Assembly (NCBI GenBank): GCA_009698515.1
Contig: WLQA01000055.1
Location: forward strand, 1-5,631
Length of the DNA stretch: 5,631 bases
Source of the DNA: Actinomycetota bacterium
GTDB lineage: Bacteria; Actinomycetota; Actinomycetes; Nanopelagicales; Nanopelagicaceae
Direction of reading: 5' to 3'
Made by a program: the position numbers and the translations under genes. Below the pieces are notes generated by a model. It was not told the origin of the DNA. It worked only from the letters and a program-made list of their open reading frames with translations, and did not search any database. Below, in pieces: positions 5,133-5,631 of the stretch (within the stretch, counting starts at the first letter, position 1; every line of letters starts with the position of its first letter).

Positions 5133-5631
5133 GTTACGACGGACATGCACAAGATAAAGATAAAATCATCGGCGCACTTGGTGGCAAGCGCGGTTTAATT
5201 GATTCAGGTCTTCCTTCATTAATATTTTTAATTGTATTTAACATATCAAAACAAAATATAAATACTGCAGTATGGGCAGCATTGACCCTTTCCGTCACCC
5301 TTACTTTTTACCGATTAATCAAACGTGAAACTTTGCAACATGCATTTTCTGGATTAATTGGCGTTGCAATTTGTGCCTTTATTTCTCGCAAAAGTGGAAA
5401 TGCCGCTGATTTTTATCTGCCTGGCTTATGGATAAATATTGGGTATGGCGCACTTTATGCACTTACTAATTTAATTAAATGGCCGATATTAGGAGTAATG
5501 CTTGGTCCTATATTGGGAGAGAACCTACTTTGGCGCAAAGATCCAAAGCGTTTGCGCGCTTACATGAATGCTGGCTGGATTTGGGTAGGACTATTTCTAT
5601 CTAGATTAATTATTCAATATCCACTTTATAA
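5129..5631 (+). CDS. DUF3159 family integral membrane protein, 3'-truncated by the window edge
   Basis: Open from ATG at 5129 to the window end, 167 codons with no stop. Matching DUF3159 features are the early LGGKRGLIDSGLPSLIF (residues 17-33), the ADFYLPGLWIN stretch (93-103), and WRKDPKRLRAYMNAGWIWV (135-153) followed by LFLSRLIIQYPLY. About five hydrophobic segments are visible, at roughly 25-40, 44-62, 72-86, 97-130 (perhaps two passes) and 148-165, so it is a multi-pass inner-membrane protein; function unknown. The family is actinobacterial; in M. tuberculosis a homologue (Rv2693c, from memory) lies a few genes beyond dut. Here it directly follows dut, with start and stop sharing ATGA, so it belongs to the thioesterase-dut transcript. 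Only a few C-terminal residues should be missing, judging from family length. The weak GGA at 5115-5117 suggests coupled translation. Confidence 0.87.
   Translation, partial: MSYDGHAQDKDKIIGALGGKRGLIDSGLPSLIFLIVFNISKQNINTAVWAALTLSVTLTFYRLIKRETLQHAFSGLIGVAICAFISRKSGNAADFYLPGLWINIGYGALYALTNLIKWPILGVMLGPILGENLLWRKDPKRLRAYMNAGWIWVGLFLSRLIIQYPLY

Noticed and set aside
1..5631. CRISPR array, insertion sequence, phage or plasmid genes
   Set aside because: There are no spaced direct repeats, terminal inverted repeats, transposase or integrase; all genes belong to core or lineage-conserved families.

Overview
The window is an AT-leaning but clearly actinobacterial stretch of chromosome. The lineage is read from the protein families: an S16 ribosomal protein with a long acidic tail, the rpsP-KH-rimM-trmD order, and the DUF4193, DUF3093 and DUF3159 families, which are essentially actinobacterial. 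Small intergenic gaps, ATGA overlaps and A/T-rich codon choice suggest a streamlined low-GC actinobacterium. A freshwater planktonic group such as the Nanopelagicales (acI) is my best guess; this is inference and no database was searched.

Left block (1-3199, + strand). The window opens inside ffh, the protein subunit of the signal recognition particle, and contains its last 341 codons. A 160-bp non-coding gap with two possible hairpins follows. Then comes a tight ribosome and tRNA maturation operon: rpsP (S16), khpA (KH-domain RNA-binding protein), rimM (30S maturation factor that works around S16/S19 and the 16S 3' domain) and trmD (tRNA m1G37 methyltransferase). Its genes are separated by 2 nt and 1 nt, and the last pair overlaps by 14 nt. 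A plausible intrinsic terminator follows trmD at 3214-3241. The usual next gene, rplS (L19), is not there.

Right block (3321-5631). This is a conserved actinobacterial set of poorly understood genes around dut. A small acidic zinc-ribbon protein (DUF4193, +) has a near-perfect Shine-Dalgarno. It converges on a two-TM DUF3093 membrane protein (-). DUF3093 diverges from a hotdog-fold thioesterase (+), which is joined by ATGA overlaps to dut (dUTPase) and then to a DUF3159 membrane protein cut off by the window end. The DUF3093/thioesterase divergence leaves only 26 bp between the two chosen starts. It contains two -10-like elements on opposite strands sharing one TA step, and the forward one sits exactly where a leaderless start would need it.

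No tRNA, rRNA, CRISPR array, insertion sequence, phage gene or obvious recent transfer is visible. The most interesting points are the D-to-E change at the catalytic-base position of TrmD, the shared divergent promoter, the trmD/DUF4193 junction without rplS, and the uncharacterised DUF4193-DUF3093-thioesterase-dut-DUF3159 neighbourhood. I found no strong case for a wholly new system.
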